DNA from: an uncultured Geobacter sp.
GTDB lineage: Bacteria; Desulfobacterota; Desulfuromonadia; Geobacterales; Geobacteraceae
DNA length: 41,596 nt
Reading direction: 5' to 3'
Assembly (NCBI GenBank): GCA_903925075.1
Contig: CAIYDQ010000049.1
Span: 1 to 41,596, forward strand
In this document: positions 1 through 6,788 of the stretch, in pieces
Layout: every line of letters starts with the position of its first letter
Position numbering within the stretch: the first letter of the stretch is position 1
Program-made: the position numbers and the translations under genes
The notes under the pieces: model-generated
Database searches by the model: none
Seen by the model: the letters and a program-made list of their open reading frames with translations, nothing else
What the model was told of the DNA's origin: nothing

Positions 1-79
1 GTAAACGGTTCAGTTGTCAGAGAACAGGTGTTGCAAAGCTAAACATAAAATAAAATTAACATAATACAGGGCGCGGATC

Positions 80-111
80 AAAAAAAAACGCTCTCGGCCC
101 TGAGGCAGAGC
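80..111 (-). terminator. Rho-independent terminator-like hairpin, leftward
   Basis: Read on the minus strand, GCTCT and GCC arms pair with GGC and AGAGC around a TCAG loop with a 2-nt bulge. A single G and then nine U residues (plus-strand A-run at 80-88) follow. This is the normal shape of an intrinsic terminator. No minus-strand gene to its right is recognised, so it may end an unrecognised short transcript between 112 and 322. Confidence 0.5.
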
Positions 112-303
112 TATCAACTAAATCTCGTCACGGATTCAGGTTTATTACCATTCCACATCTACCGCTTCTTGAAAAGCACCTGGGAGACAAAAAAACTCTT
201 GTTTCTCGGCCTGCCCTATCATCAATAACCCTCTCAAACAGTAACGTCCCTTGCCCTTTCCCTTGCAAATAGCTAAGCGACGCGATACAGTAAAATCAGA
301 TTA

Positions 304-316
304 TCCGATTATCGGA
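304..316. promoter_or_regulatory. Palindrome overlapping the antitoxin ribosome-binding site
   Basis: TCCGAT-T-ATCGGA is a perfect 6-bp inverted repeat whose right arm runs into the GGAGG Shine-Dalgarno of the antitoxin gene. Toxin-antitoxin operons are commonly autoregulated by the antitoxin or the complex binding such palindromes, so this is a plausible operator. Direct binding is inferred from position only. Confidence 0.4.
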
Positions 317-322
317 GGTTTT

Positions 323-586
323 GTGCGGACAGTAACTGCTACCGATTTTGCAAGGCATTTCCGAGCCATGCTTAACCGGGTCGAATTCCAGCGCGAAGAG
401 TTGTTGATTGTGCGCAACAACGCACCCGTTGCGCGGCTGGTTCCAGGGCCGGCTACCATGACGGCAGCGGAGGCTTTTTCCGATCTCCATAATATCCTCC
501 CCAAGGAAGCGGGCGAGACGTGGCTTGCGGACAGTCGTATCGATGACGAAGGGATCGACGAGGTGCGCGACCCGTGGGCGTCTTAA
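323..586 (+). CDS. Antitoxin of a type II toxin-antitoxin pair (Phd/YefM/VapB-like)
   Basis: An 87-residue protein starting at GTG 323, chosen because GGAGG lies five bases upstream; an in-frame TTG at 251 would add 24 residues without a better ribosome-binding site. The N-terminus (TVTATDFARHF) and the central ELLIVRNNAPVARLVPG segment match the Phd/YefM fold, in which the N-terminal half dimerises and binds operator DNA while the acidic C-terminus wraps the toxin. The C-terminus is acidic (DEGIDEVRD), as expected for the toxin-binding tail. The stop overlaps the next gene by 13 bases, so translation is coupled to the PIN toxin. It would neutralise the toxin and autoregulate the operon through the palindrome at 304-316. 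The family is a confident call; the exact subfamily (Phd or VapB) is less so. Confidence 0.85.
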   Translation: MRTVTATDFARHFRAMLNRVEFQREELLIVRNNAPVARLVPGPATMTAAEAFSDLHNILPKEAGETWLADSRIDDEGIDEVRDPWAS

Positions 587-978
587 TCGATACTTGCGTC
601 TGGATAGACGTGGAACGAGGGAATCTTGCCGTTGCTGAAATCGTTGCAATCACTAAAAATGCGCCGGTTTTTCTTTCTCCGGTAACGATTGCCGAGATGA
701 AATTCGGCGCTGAATGCGCTTCGACTCCGGCAATCCGACAGCAGCGATTGGCTTCTTTGGCGAAAATGCGCACGAGGCCCGTATTGCTGATCGACGAAAA
801 TACAGGTGAAATTTTCGGCTCGATTTCAGCGCAGTTGACGACGAGCGGCAAGAACCCGCGGCCGCGCGTTCAAGATATATGGCTGGCAAGCCAGGCAATT
901 CAACACGGGTACACACTTTTAACCCGCAATCTTCGTGATTTTGCCGACATTCCCGGATTGCAGATTCAGGCGGTCTGA
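574..978 (+). CDS. vapC: PIN-domain ribonuclease toxin (VapC-like)
   Basis: A 134-residue PIN-domain protein starting at GTG 574 inside the antitoxin gene. The acidic residues of the PIN active site are all in place: D6 in LIDTCVW, E41 in AEMKFG, D101 in QDIWLASQA, and D122 in the TRNLRDF segment that usually carries the fourth acid. VapC toxins are Mg2+-dependent endoribonucleases that cleave tRNA or rRNA when their antitoxin is degraded. The length is normal for the family and the protein looks intact, so the pair is likely functional rather than a relic. The target RNA cannot be read from sequence. It lies at the edge of a gene-poor stretch, where such pairs are often carried as mobile accessory genes. 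Confidence 0.9.
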   Translation: MGVLIDTCVWIDVERGNLAVAEIVAITKNAPVFLSPVTIAEMKFGAECASTPAIRQQRLASLAKMRTRPVLLIDENTGEIFGSISAQLTTSGKNPRPRVQDIWLASQAIQHGYTLLTRNLRDFADIPGLQIQAV

Positions 979-1357
979 GCCCCGCAAAAAAGGCAGCCCG
1001 AGAACGCTGGCCACTTGGTTGAGTCCACCATCGGCGGGCTCGGTATGTCCAAAATACGAGGCTGTACTCTTGCCGTTTCGCTTGTTTGCTTCGCATCCCT
1101 GCGGCTCCGCCGCTCCGGTGAAATCGAGACGGACTGCAGCCAGCATTTTCCCGCCCCGCCTGACTTTCCCTCGGCCGAAAAATTCATTAGTGATTCTCGC
1201 GGGCAAATGGTAAATTCTCCATGAGCCGTCTTCCTTGACTTCCGGGGGAAAGCCGAATTGCAGGAGACATTGTCCCCCCCTTATCCGGTCTTCGGCCACC
1301 TTCTCCCTCAAGAAGAAGGATCTATCCTGTCCTATGATGCGTCAGCGGGGAACGTCT
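979..1357. other. Gap without a recognised gene
   Basis: Several short overlapping ORFs exist here on both strands (one of 130 codons on the minus strand, 919-1311), but none has a recognisable domain, a clear ribosome-binding site or convincing codon use. The overlapping open frames could reflect a decayed mobile or repeated sequence; there is no terminal repeat to support that. The promoter of the HD-GYP gene should lie in the right-hand part. Confidence 0.4.
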
Positions 1358-2911
1358 ATGTTGGAAAATGAGGGATTCGCGGATATCGGCAGGTTCGTGC
1401 TGGAACTCACCGCTACGGGCGGAGCCGAGTGCGACATCGACCGGTTGCTGGAACGCCTGCTGGGCTTGCTGCAAAAGTCGCCGTCGTTTCGCATCCGGCC
1501 GGTGGGGTTTATCGGCATGCGCTCGCGCCGCGGCAGGCTGATCGCCATCGCGCAACACGGCCTGCAACCGATCTGGCTCGATTCTTCCGCGGATATCCTG
1601 CTGGCGAAGGTCCCGCGGACCGCGGACAACGCCGCCTTTACGGCGTCGCTCAAGCCGGCGGGCAACGCGCTGGTGCTGCCGCTTACTCTGGGCAGCCGAC
1701 AGGTCGGGCTGGCGGTGGTCTTCATCGATCCCGATTGGACCCCCTCCGATACCGATATGGAGTTCATGACCAACCTGGCGCAGGTGTTTTCCGGGTTGGT
1801 GAACAACCGTCTGCTGAGCGAGACTCTGCAGGTGCGCGATCTTGAGCTCGACGAGGCGGGAACGCAGGCGCTGCGGCGTCTGGGCACGGCGGCGGAATTT
1901 CGCGACCAGGAAACCGGCATGCATATCATGCGCATGACCAACATCGCGGTGGTGATCGCCAAGGCGCTGGGGCTGTCGGATCTGGAGCGCGAACTGCTCT
2001 GCATCACGGCGCCGATGCACGACGTCGGCAAGATAGGGATCGGCGACGACATCCTTTTGAAGCCGGGCTCTCTCACCAAGGAAGAGTTCGAGGCGATGAA
2101 AAAGCACACGGAGATCGGCGAGCGCCTGCTGCAGGGATCGGATTCGTTGATGAAGACGGCGCGCGACATCGCCATTTCCCACCACGAAAGCTGGGACGGC
2201 AACGGTTATCCCCACCGGCTGAAGGGCGAGGAGATCCCGATCCTGGGGCGGATCTGCTCGGTCGCCGACGTTTTCGACGCGCTGACCTCGTCGCGCCCCT
2301 ACAAGGAGGCCTGGACGGTCGAGGTTGCGGCGAGTTGGATCGTGGATCAATCCGGCAAAAAGTTCGATCCCGCCGTGGTTAGCGCCTTTACTTGCGCGCT
2401 CCCCGAAATCCTGCGCATCAGGGAGTTGTATCGGGAAGACATCATCGACCCGAACCAGGTTCTGGATCTGAAGGAGTTGATCAATCGGGACACCAGATGG
2501 ATCAGTTGGGATGCGAGTTTCAGCGTCGGCATCGATGTGATCGACGAGCATCACCGCTACCTCTTCGACTTGACCAACGACCTGATCGACGTGGTGGCCA
2601 ATAAGCTCGGAGCGCGGGAGGTCTTGCGGCTCTTGAAGGCCCTGGGGCAGTACGCCCAAGTCCACTTTCACGCCGAAGAAAGGATGATGGAGCACTACCA
2701 TTTCGAGGGGTTGGAGCGGCAGAAGATTCAGCATCGGCAGTTCAACGATAAGTTGCACGAGTTCTGCGAAGAACTCCACGACCACCCGCTGGTTACCCAG
2801 TTCGAGGTGCTCCCTTACCTGCGAGAGTGGCTGGTTGGGCATATTCGGCATGAAGACACCCAGCTGAGGGCGCTGGTGGTGAAGCAGGGCTCGGATGAAA
2901 ACACTCCGTAA
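1358..2911 (+). CDS. HD-GYP cyclic-di-GMP phosphodiesterase fused to a bacteriohemerythrin domain
   Basis: A 517-residue soluble protein. I place the start at ATG 1358 (GGGGA seven bases upstream); ATG 1334 is an alternative. Residues ~15-165 look like a GAF-type sensory domain. The HD-GYP domain follows (~170-370), with HDVGKIG at 221-227, HHESWDGNGYP from 275 and DVFDALTSSRPYK after it. The metal-binding His/Asp and the GYP signature are intact, so c-di-GMP hydrolysis is expected. The C-terminus (~385-510) is a bacteriohemerythrin: WDASFSVG, DEHHRYL (H398/H399), HFHAEERMM and HIRHEDTQL supply the di-iron ligands. HD-GYP enzymes with hemerythrin domains are known to couple oxygen or redox state at a di-iron site to c-di-GMP breakdown. 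That role is likely here in an anaerobe but is inferred. It stands alone and is followed by a GC-rich inverted repeat. Confidence 0.9.
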   Translation: MLENEGFADIGRFVLELTATGGAECDIDRLLERLLGLLQKSPSFRIRPVGFIGMRSRRGRLIAIAQHGLQPIWLDSSADILLAKVPRTADNAAFTASLKPAGNALVLPLTLGSRQVGLAVVFIDPDWTPSDTDMEFMTNLAQVFSGLVNNRLLSETLQVRDLELDEAGTQALRRLGTAAEFRDQETGMHIMRMTNIAVVIAKALGLSDLERELLCITAPMHDVGKIGIGDDILLKPGSLTKEEFEAMKKHTEIGERLLQGSDSLMKTARDIAISHHESWDGNGYPHRLKGEEIPILGRICSVADVFDALTSSRPYKEAWTVEVAASWIVDQSGKKFDPAVVSAFTCALPEILRIRELYREDIIDPNQVLDLKELINRDTRWISWDASFSVGIDVIDEHHRYLFDLTNDLIDVVANKLGAREVLRLLKALGQYAQVHFHAEERMMEHYHFEGLERQKIQHRQFNDKLHEFCEELHDHPLVTQFEVLPYLREWLVGHIRHEDTQLRALVVKQGSDENTP

Positions 2912-2927
2912 GCTTCCCCCCTCCCAA

Positions 2928-2948
2928 CCTCCCCCCGCTGGGGGGAGG
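2928..2948. terminator. GC-rich inverted repeat after the HD-GYP gene
   Basis: CCTCCCCCC and GGGGGGAGG form a perfect 9-bp stem around a GCT loop, 16 bases past the HD-GYP stop. No U-run follows on either strand, so it is not a textbook intrinsic terminator. Its position between two convergently transcribed genes (HD-GYP and the 55-aa ORF) suggests a shared transcript-end or stabilising hairpin. Confidence 0.4.
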
Positions 2949-3002
2949 AGCCTGATCGGGAGGCCGCCGGGGAATCGAAGTTAGCTGGGGAATCGGCGTG
3001 CG

Positions 3003-3170
3003 TCAAGTCCCGAAGAGGCTTGGGGTGCAGATGTATCTATGGTTGTGCGAGGGATCGTCGCAGGGCAGGCAGGCGAAATCGCTCGTCCGTGCCCGCTCGA
3101 TGGCACAACCGTTCAGATTTAACGAACACATGTGCTCGTAATGCGCCATGCTGTTGCAGCATTTTTCCAT
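3003..3170 (-). CDS. Small cysteine-rich protein of unknown function (55 aa)
   Basis: A 55-codon ORF on the minus strand, divergent from the IclR gene. It starts at ATG 3170 with AGAGGTG six bases upstream. It has seven cysteines (residues 4, 5, 15, 22, 34, 37, 48). The second half carries a CLPC pair, then HNHRYIC, a Cys/His pattern typical of a small metal-binding or redox protein. There is no signal peptide or membrane segment. A TATAAT-like box lies upstream at 3217-3222 (minus strand), without a clear -35. I do not recognise the family. Its place next to the regulator and the bam operon hints at a link to aromatic metabolism, but that is position only. An overlapping 52-codon frame (3037-3195, minus) has a stronger GGGAGG box but an unremarkable composition; I prefer the Cys-rich frame. 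Confidence 0.6.
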   Translation of the reverse strand: MEKCCNSMAHYEHMCSLNLNGCAIERARTSDFACLPCDDPSHNHRYICTPSLFGT

Positions 3171-3245
3171 ATAGTTCACCTCTTTCTACTGCCATTTAAC
3201 CTCCCGTTACTTTTCCATTATATGCTTTTTCTCATATAGGGGGAA

Positions 3246-3260
3246 GCGCCGCCTCGGCGC
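3246..3260. repeat. Short GC hairpin in the divergent intergenic region
   Basis: GCGCCG and CGGCGC pair perfectly around CCT. It lies between the divergent Cys-rich ORF and the IclR gene. Its function is unknown; it could shape the leader of either transcript. Confidence 0.3.
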
Positions 3261-3309
3261 CGCCTGCCCCTTACTTTCGGCTTTGGTGAAAAAGCTGGCG
3301 TCGGCGACA

Positions 3310-3326
3310 ATGAAATGGTATTTCAT
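3310..3326. promoter_or_regulatory. Palindrome upstream of the IclR gene, candidate operator
   Basis: ATGAAAT-GGT-ATTTCAT is a perfect 7-bp inverted repeat 49 bases before the IclR start. Its core (GAAAT..ATTTC) resembles the GGAAAT/ATTTCC arms of known IclR-family operators, though the spacer is longer. IclR-family proteins often autoregulate from such sites. Binding is inferred. Confidence 0.4.
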
Positions 3327-3335
3327 AGGATAAAA

Positions 3336-3353
3336 CCGGCGACGCTTCGCCGG
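3336..3353 (+). repeat. Leader hairpin before the IclR gene
   Basis: CCGGCGA and TCGCCGG form a perfect 7-bp stem around CGCT, ending 21 bases before the start codon. It would fold in the mRNA leader. No U-run follows, so it may affect translation or stability rather than termination. Confidence 0.35.
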
Positions 3354-3374
3354 ACTGAAAGGATATCTGCGCAC

Positions 3375-4178
3375 ATGGCCGAATCGACGCCTCAGAGTCA
3401 GACCAAGGACGACGACAAGTACAACATCAGGGCGGTAGAGCGGGCGCTTTCGCTTTTGGACGTCTTCTCGCGCGAGCGCAGGAAATTGACGCTTGACGAG
3501 TTGACCAAGCTCTCCGGCCTCTCCAAGCCCACCGTTTTCCGCCTCCTCTCCACGCTGCAAAACCATCGCTACATTCTCACCGACAAGAGCGACGGGCGTT
3601 ACCAGCTAAGCTCGGTCTTTCTGGCGCTCGCCTCCTCGGCGCTGGTCTCGTTCAACCTGGGCACGGTGACCCGGCCCCATCTGGTCGAACTGCGCAACAA
3701 GGCGCAGGCCACCGCGCTTTTGGGCGTGCTGGTGGAAGACCGCCTGGTGTATCTCGACAAGCGGGAAGGGAAGGGGCCGGTGAGGCTTGCCGCCGACATC
3801 GGCTGGCGGCGCGATCCTCCCAACTACGGGATGCTCGGCATGACGCTCATGGCCTATCTTGATCCCTCCGAAGCGGATCGGCTGCTGGCGGAGTACCCCC
3901 TGTCGGGTTACACGCGCAAATCGATCACCGATATGCTTTTGTTCAAGCATCGTCTGCAGGAGATACGCGAGCGCGGCTACACGGTGGAGTTCGGAGAGGC
4001 GATCGAGGGGGTGTGGGGCGTGGCCGCGCCGGTTTGGAACTCGGATCGCGAAGTCGTCGCCGCAGTCGGCGCGGCACTCCCTATGACAGTGATAAACAAC
4101 GAACGCATAGCCGAAGCCATCAAATTGGTCAAGTCCTGCGCCAACGACATCTCTTCGTCACTGGGACACAGGGATTAA
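3375..4178 (+). CDS. IclR-family transcriptional regulator
   Basis: A 267-residue regulator, the usual IclR length. I choose ATG 3375; an in-frame start at 3315 lacks a ribosome-binding site and falls at the leader palindrome. Residues ~17-75 form the winged helix-turn-helix (AVERALSLLDVF, then LSGLSKPTVFRLLSTL as the recognition region). Residues ~90-260 form the effector-binding domain, with VYLDKREGKGPVRLAADIG and the C-terminal GVWGVAAPVWNSDREVVAAVG segment typical of the family. IclR proteins act as dimers or tetramers on palindromic operators and often control aromatic catabolism. The gene directly precedes the bam operon on the same strand, so benzoyl-CoA or another aromatic acyl-CoA is a plausible effector. 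That is inference: nothing in the sequence identifies the ligand or shows whether it activates or represses. Confidence 0.9.
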   Translation: MAESTPQSQTKDDDKYNIRAVERALSLLDVFSRERRKLTLDELTKLSGLSKPTVFRLLSTLQNHRYILTDKSDGRYQLSSVFLALASSALVSFNLGTVTRPHLVELRNKAQATALLGVLVEDRLVYLDKREGKGPVRLAADIGWRRDPPNYGMLGMTLMAYLDPSEADRLLAEYPLSGYTRKSITDMLLFKHRLQEIRERGYTVEFGEAIEGVWGVAAPVWNSDREVVAAVGAALPMTVINNERIAEAIKLVKSCANDISSSLGHRD

Positions 4179-4272
4179 AAGCATTCAACCCGGGCACAAA
4201 AATCAACCAGGCAAAAGCAATTTAACAGGGATACAACGGATACAGGGGATAAGTCCAGGATCAGAATCAGGC

Positions 4273-4290
4273 TTTTGGTTTAAACCAAAA
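4273..4290. repeat. Perfect 18-bp palindrome
   Basis: TTTTGGTTTAAACCAAAA is fully self-complementary. A half copy (TTTAAACCAAAAAGCC) recurs at 4435-4450. It seems part of the repeat element rather than a free-standing operator, but a protein-binding site is possible. Confidence 0.55.
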
Positions 4291-4293
4291 CCT

Positions 4294-4327
4294 GTAAAAC
4301 GAAAACAGGGGTAAAACGAAAACAGGG
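4294..4327. repeat. 17-bp perfect tandem duplication
   Basis: GTAAAACGAAAACAGGG occurs twice with no spacer (4294-4310 and 4311-4327), inside the repeat element. Confidence 0.7.
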
Positions 4328-4577
4328 TCTAACAAAAAATCTTGTCTTGTCTCAACAGTCGTGTCCTCGTTTCATCCCCTGCATCTGTTTCATCCCTGTT
4401 AAGGCCTTTGACTTTGTTTTGGTCCGGCCCTTGATTTAAACCAAAAAGCCTTGTTTTGTCTTCGTTTTATCCCTTGTATCCGTTGCATCCCTGTTAAAGC
4501 TTTTGACGTATCCCCTGCCTCCGTTTTATCCCTGTTAAACTCTGTGACCCTTGCGCATCCCTGTACAAAAAAAGTTG

Positions 4578-4607
4578 TTGACAACATCGTTATATTTTCG
4601 GTATTTT
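4578..4607 (+). promoter_or_regulatory. Candidate sigma-70 promoter of the bam operon
   Basis: A perfect TTGACA (-35, 4578-4583) is followed after 18 bases by TATTTT (4602-4607, four of six matches to TATAAT). GTTGT-TG-ACAAC (4574-4585) forms a small palindrome over the -35, where a regulator could block polymerase. A transcript from here would have a leader of about 195 bases before bamB1. The -10 is weak, so activation or another promoter is possible. Confidence 0.4.
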
Positions 4608-4623
4608 AGTACGTAAAATTACA

Positions 4624-4638
4624 TTTCACAGAGTGAAA
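4624..4638. promoter_or_regulatory. 15-bp palindrome just downstream of the putative promoter
   Basis: TTTCAC-AGA-GTGAAA is a perfect inverted repeat, placed where a repressor would overlap the initiating polymerase. IclR-family operators have this size, so it is a candidate site for the adjacent regulator. It does not match the palindrome at 3310-3326 beyond the GAAA/TTTC theme. Confidence 0.4.
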
Positions 4639-4808
4639 CGAAAAAGGGCGCAGTGCAGGTGGGAAAAATGGGCTGTCGGCCGGACGGAAGGTGTCCCGGC
4701 AGAGTTTATAAAAATTAAGTGGTATTGCGGTACCGGATTGCGAGTTAGTGGCTTTTGGCAGGTCTTGACCGGAGTCTGCATTCAGACAACTTGAGAAGGA
4801 ATACGCTT

Positions 4809-6788
4809 ATGAGGTATGCAGAGACAGGATTTGATTTGGAAGTCGACTTGACCCGCGGCAACATCGAGCGAGTGGCCACCGCCCCGGAACTGACGGCTCT
4901 CCACCTCGGCGGCGAGGGCGCTGCCGCCAAGGAACTGTGGGACCGCGTCCCTCCCGAAGTCGACCCGTTTTCTCCCCGCAACCTGCTGATTTTCAGCGCC
5001 GGCCTCTTGCACGGCACGCCGGTCCCCGGCGCCAACCGCACCTGCGTCAGCACCATCAGCCCGCAGACCAATCTGTACGTGACCTCCGGGTTCACGGGGT
5101 TCTTCGGGCCGGAACTGAAGCATGCGGGCTACGACCGGATCATCATCCGCGGCAAGTCGCCAAGCCCGGTCTATCTCCATATCCGCAACGACAAGGTGGA
5201 ACTGCGCGACGCCACGCACCTGGTGGGTAAAAGCGCCCTGGAAACCTCGGCGCTGATCAAGGACGAGATGAAGGAGGCCAAGCTCCAGGTGGCGGCCATC
5301 GGTCTCGCCGGCGAAAACCGCGTCTGTCAGGCGACCATCGACCACGCCAACACCAGCGCCTCGCGCGGGGTGGGGGTGGTGATGGGGGACAAGGGGCTGA
5401 AGGCGATAGCGGTGCGCGGCACCAAGGACATCAACGTCGCCCGCCCCGCCGAACTGTTTGAGCGCTGCAACGCCATGTACCAGGAAATCTACGACAACCC
5501 CCGCTGCGGGGACGCCTTCTTGAGCGAGGCCGACGACTCCTGGCAGGTTAAAAACATCGCCGCCGCTGGCGGCGCGCTCGGCGGGGTCAAGGGCTTTTGG
5601 ACCAAGGAGCTGCAGGACGAGTGGACGGTGCGCGTGGAAAGCGAGCACATGCACTTCCAGTGGGAAAACTACAGCCAGCAGATGGAAGAGGTGCACGAGA
5701 CGGTGGTCGACGAAAGCAAGCGGCTGCGCGGCACCGGCTGCTTCAACTGCACCAAGAACTGCCACGAGGCGGTCTATCTGCCGGGGCAGCGCCAGTATTT
5801 CCTGAAAAGCTACAGCAAGCTCGCCTATGCCACGGCGGCCTATGCGGACCTGAAGATCAATTACGACGTGCTTTTCGGGATGCAGGAGTACGGTCTGGAC
5901 GAATCGGCCACCTTGCAGGCGGTAAGCTTCGCGCTGGAGCTGCGGCAGGCGGGCATCCTGACCGACGCGGAGCTGCCGGATTTCCCGGCCGACGGCCCGG
6001 GGCGCTGCGGCTATCTGCTGGAAAAGATCGCCACGCGCCAGGGGATAGGCGACGCCCTGGCGGACGGCGTGCATCTGGCGGCCGCTCGGATCGGCAAGGG
6101 GGCCGAGGCCTTTGATCGCAGCGTGAAAAAGATCGAGCAGCTCCCTCTCAACGAGGAGCAGCTCGATTACCCGCACTTTCTCATGTACGCCACCGGCGCC
6201 AAGATGGGCATCACCCAGATCGAAGGCTCTTTTCCGCAGTTCCCGATCGCGGACAAGCAGCAGAGGGCGGCTTTCGTGGCCGCCTGGGACGCGGCTCCGG
6301 AGCGGTTCAAAATCTGGTTCCTGGAGTGGGAGCCGGGGGCGCAACTTCCGGTGGAGGCGGCGGTCGACATCGCCGACTGGAACGAGGCGATGCACAGCGC
6401 CGACGACGCGATCGGGATCTGCCCGCTGTTGTCCTCCTTTAGAGGCCAGTTCGGCGGCAGGCCCCCCTATCACCTGCACAACCTCCCCGCCTTCATCACG
6501 CTCGCGACCGGCCTGGAGCTCGACGCCGAGGGACTTTTGGAGATAGCCAAACGGAACCGGCTACTGGTGCGAGCCATCAACGCGCGCCGGGGCGTTACCA
6601 GGGGCGACGAGCAGGCGCCGGCCGGCCTGTACGGGAAGGGCGAACCGGAGACCGAGCAACGGCTGCTCGACGCCTACTACGCCTTCAGGGGTTGGAACGG
6701 CGACGGCGTGCCGAGCGCAGAGACGCTGGACGGATTGGGCTTGAGGTACGTGCGGGAAGATTTGGCGCAGAGGGGGATCTTGAAATGA
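4809..6788 (+). CDS. bamB: BamB-like tungsten aldehyde oxidoreductase-family protein, divergent copy (BamB1)
   Basis: A 659-residue member of the aldehyde:ferredoxin oxidoreductase family, to which the active-site subunit of class II benzoyl-CoA reductase belongs. I start it at ATG 4809 (GAGAAGGA nine bases upstream). The N-terminal half carries the cofactor-binding fold (LHGTPVPGANRT, GLKAIAVRGTKD). C311, C314, C318 (GCFNCTKNC) and C538 (GICPLLSSF) are the [4Fe-4S] ligands. Compared with the next gene it has about 28 extra residues at ~278-306. It also lacks residues I equate with the BamB active site: the NEGFH segment reads DDSWQ (His to Gln246), the YFLKC cysteine is Ser334 and a second cysteine is Ala341. 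So cofactor and cluster binding look intact but ordinary benzoyl-CoA chemistry is doubtful. It overlaps bamB2 by four bases (ATGA), so both are made together. It may use another substrate or play a structural role. Confidence 0.85.
   Translation: MRYAETGFDLEVDLTRGNIERVATAPELTALHLGGEGAAAKELWDRVPPEVDPFSPRNLLIFSAGLLHGTPVPGANRTCVSTISPQTNLYVTSGFTGFFGPELKHAGYDRIIIRGKSPSPVYLHIRNDKVELRDATHLVGKSALETSALIKDEMKEAKLQVAAIGLAGENRVCQATIDHANTSASRGVGVVMGDKGLKAIAVRGTKDINVARPAELFERCNAMYQEIYDNPRCGDAFLSEADDSWQVKNIAAAGGALGGVKGFWTKELQDEWTVRVESEHMHFQWENYSQQMEEVHETVVDESKRLRGTGCFNCTKNCHEAVYLPGQRQYFLKSYSKLAYATAAYADLKINYDVLFGMQEYGLDESATLQAVSFALELRQAGILTDAELPDFPADGPGRCGYLLEKIATRQGIGDALADGVHLAAARIGKGAEAFDRSVKKIEQLPLNEEQLDYPHFLMYATGAKMGITQIEGSFPQFPIADKQQRAAFVAAWDAAPERFKIWFLEWEPGAQLPVEAAVDIADWNEAMHSADDAIGICPLLSSFRGQFGGRPPYHLHNLPAFITLATGLELDAEGLLEIAKRNRLLVRAINARRGVTRGDEQAPAGLYGKGEPETEQRLLDAYYAFRGWNGDGVPSAETLDGLGLRYVREDLAQRGILK

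Larger units (their letters stand above)
1..322. other. Leading stretch with no recognised gene
   Basis: No convincing protein gene is seen on either strand. The sequence is AT-richer than the rest of the window. It holds a minus-strand terminator-like hairpin (80-111) and, next to the toxin-antitoxin pair, a short palindrome (304-316). On the minus strand there is a 25-codon ORF after a GAGAGGG box, too short to call. It is probably the spacer between an unseen left-hand gene and the vapBC-like pair. Confidence 0.5.
4222..4566. repeat. Degenerate ~33-nt repeats, one forward and three to four inverted copies
   Basis: The unit is close to TTAACAGGGATNNAACGGAT followed by ACAGGGGATAA. A forward copy lies at 4222-4252. 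Inverted copies lie at 4368-4402, 4463-4497 and 4507-4538, with a partial one at 4548-4566. The forward copy plus the following AGGCTTTTGGTTTAAA pairs with the inverse of 4435-4497, giving imperfect inverted repeats of about 63 nt around a ~150-nt core. That layout resembles a non-autonomous MITE-type element with extra tandem half-units. No transposase is present. Confidence 0.6.
4179..4808. other. Long repeat-rich intergenic region upstream of bamB1
   Basis: These 630 bases contain no protein gene. They hold a degenerate repeat family (4222-4566), an 18-bp palindrome, a 17-bp tandem duplication, a candidate sigma-70 promoter with two palindromes (4574-4638), and a leader of about 200 bases to the bamB1 start. 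The last 170 bases show nothing else firm. Composition is much AT-richer than in the flanking genes. Confidence 0.6.

Noticed and set aside
919-1311. 130-codon minus-strand ORF
   Set aside because: No domain or convincing start, and it overlaps the end of the vapC gene in antisense.
3037-3195. 52-codon minus-strand ORF overlapping the Cys-rich ORF
   Set aside because: It has a strong GGGAGG box, but the product has no recognisable pattern and is Arg/Leu-rich like an out-of-frame reading. The overlapping frame has seven ordered cysteines and its own ribosome-binding site. Conservation could reverse this choice.
4222-4566. CRISPR array
   Set aside because: The repeats are degenerate, in mixed orientation and unevenly spaced, and there are no cas genes. 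The tandem arrays at 10672-10759 and 33481-33557 have no spacers.
4729-4741. Sigma-54 (-24/-12) promoter before bamB1
   Set aside because: GG at 4729-4730 and GC at 4740-4741 look similar to the consensus, but they are nine rather than ten bases apart and the TGGCAC context is missing.
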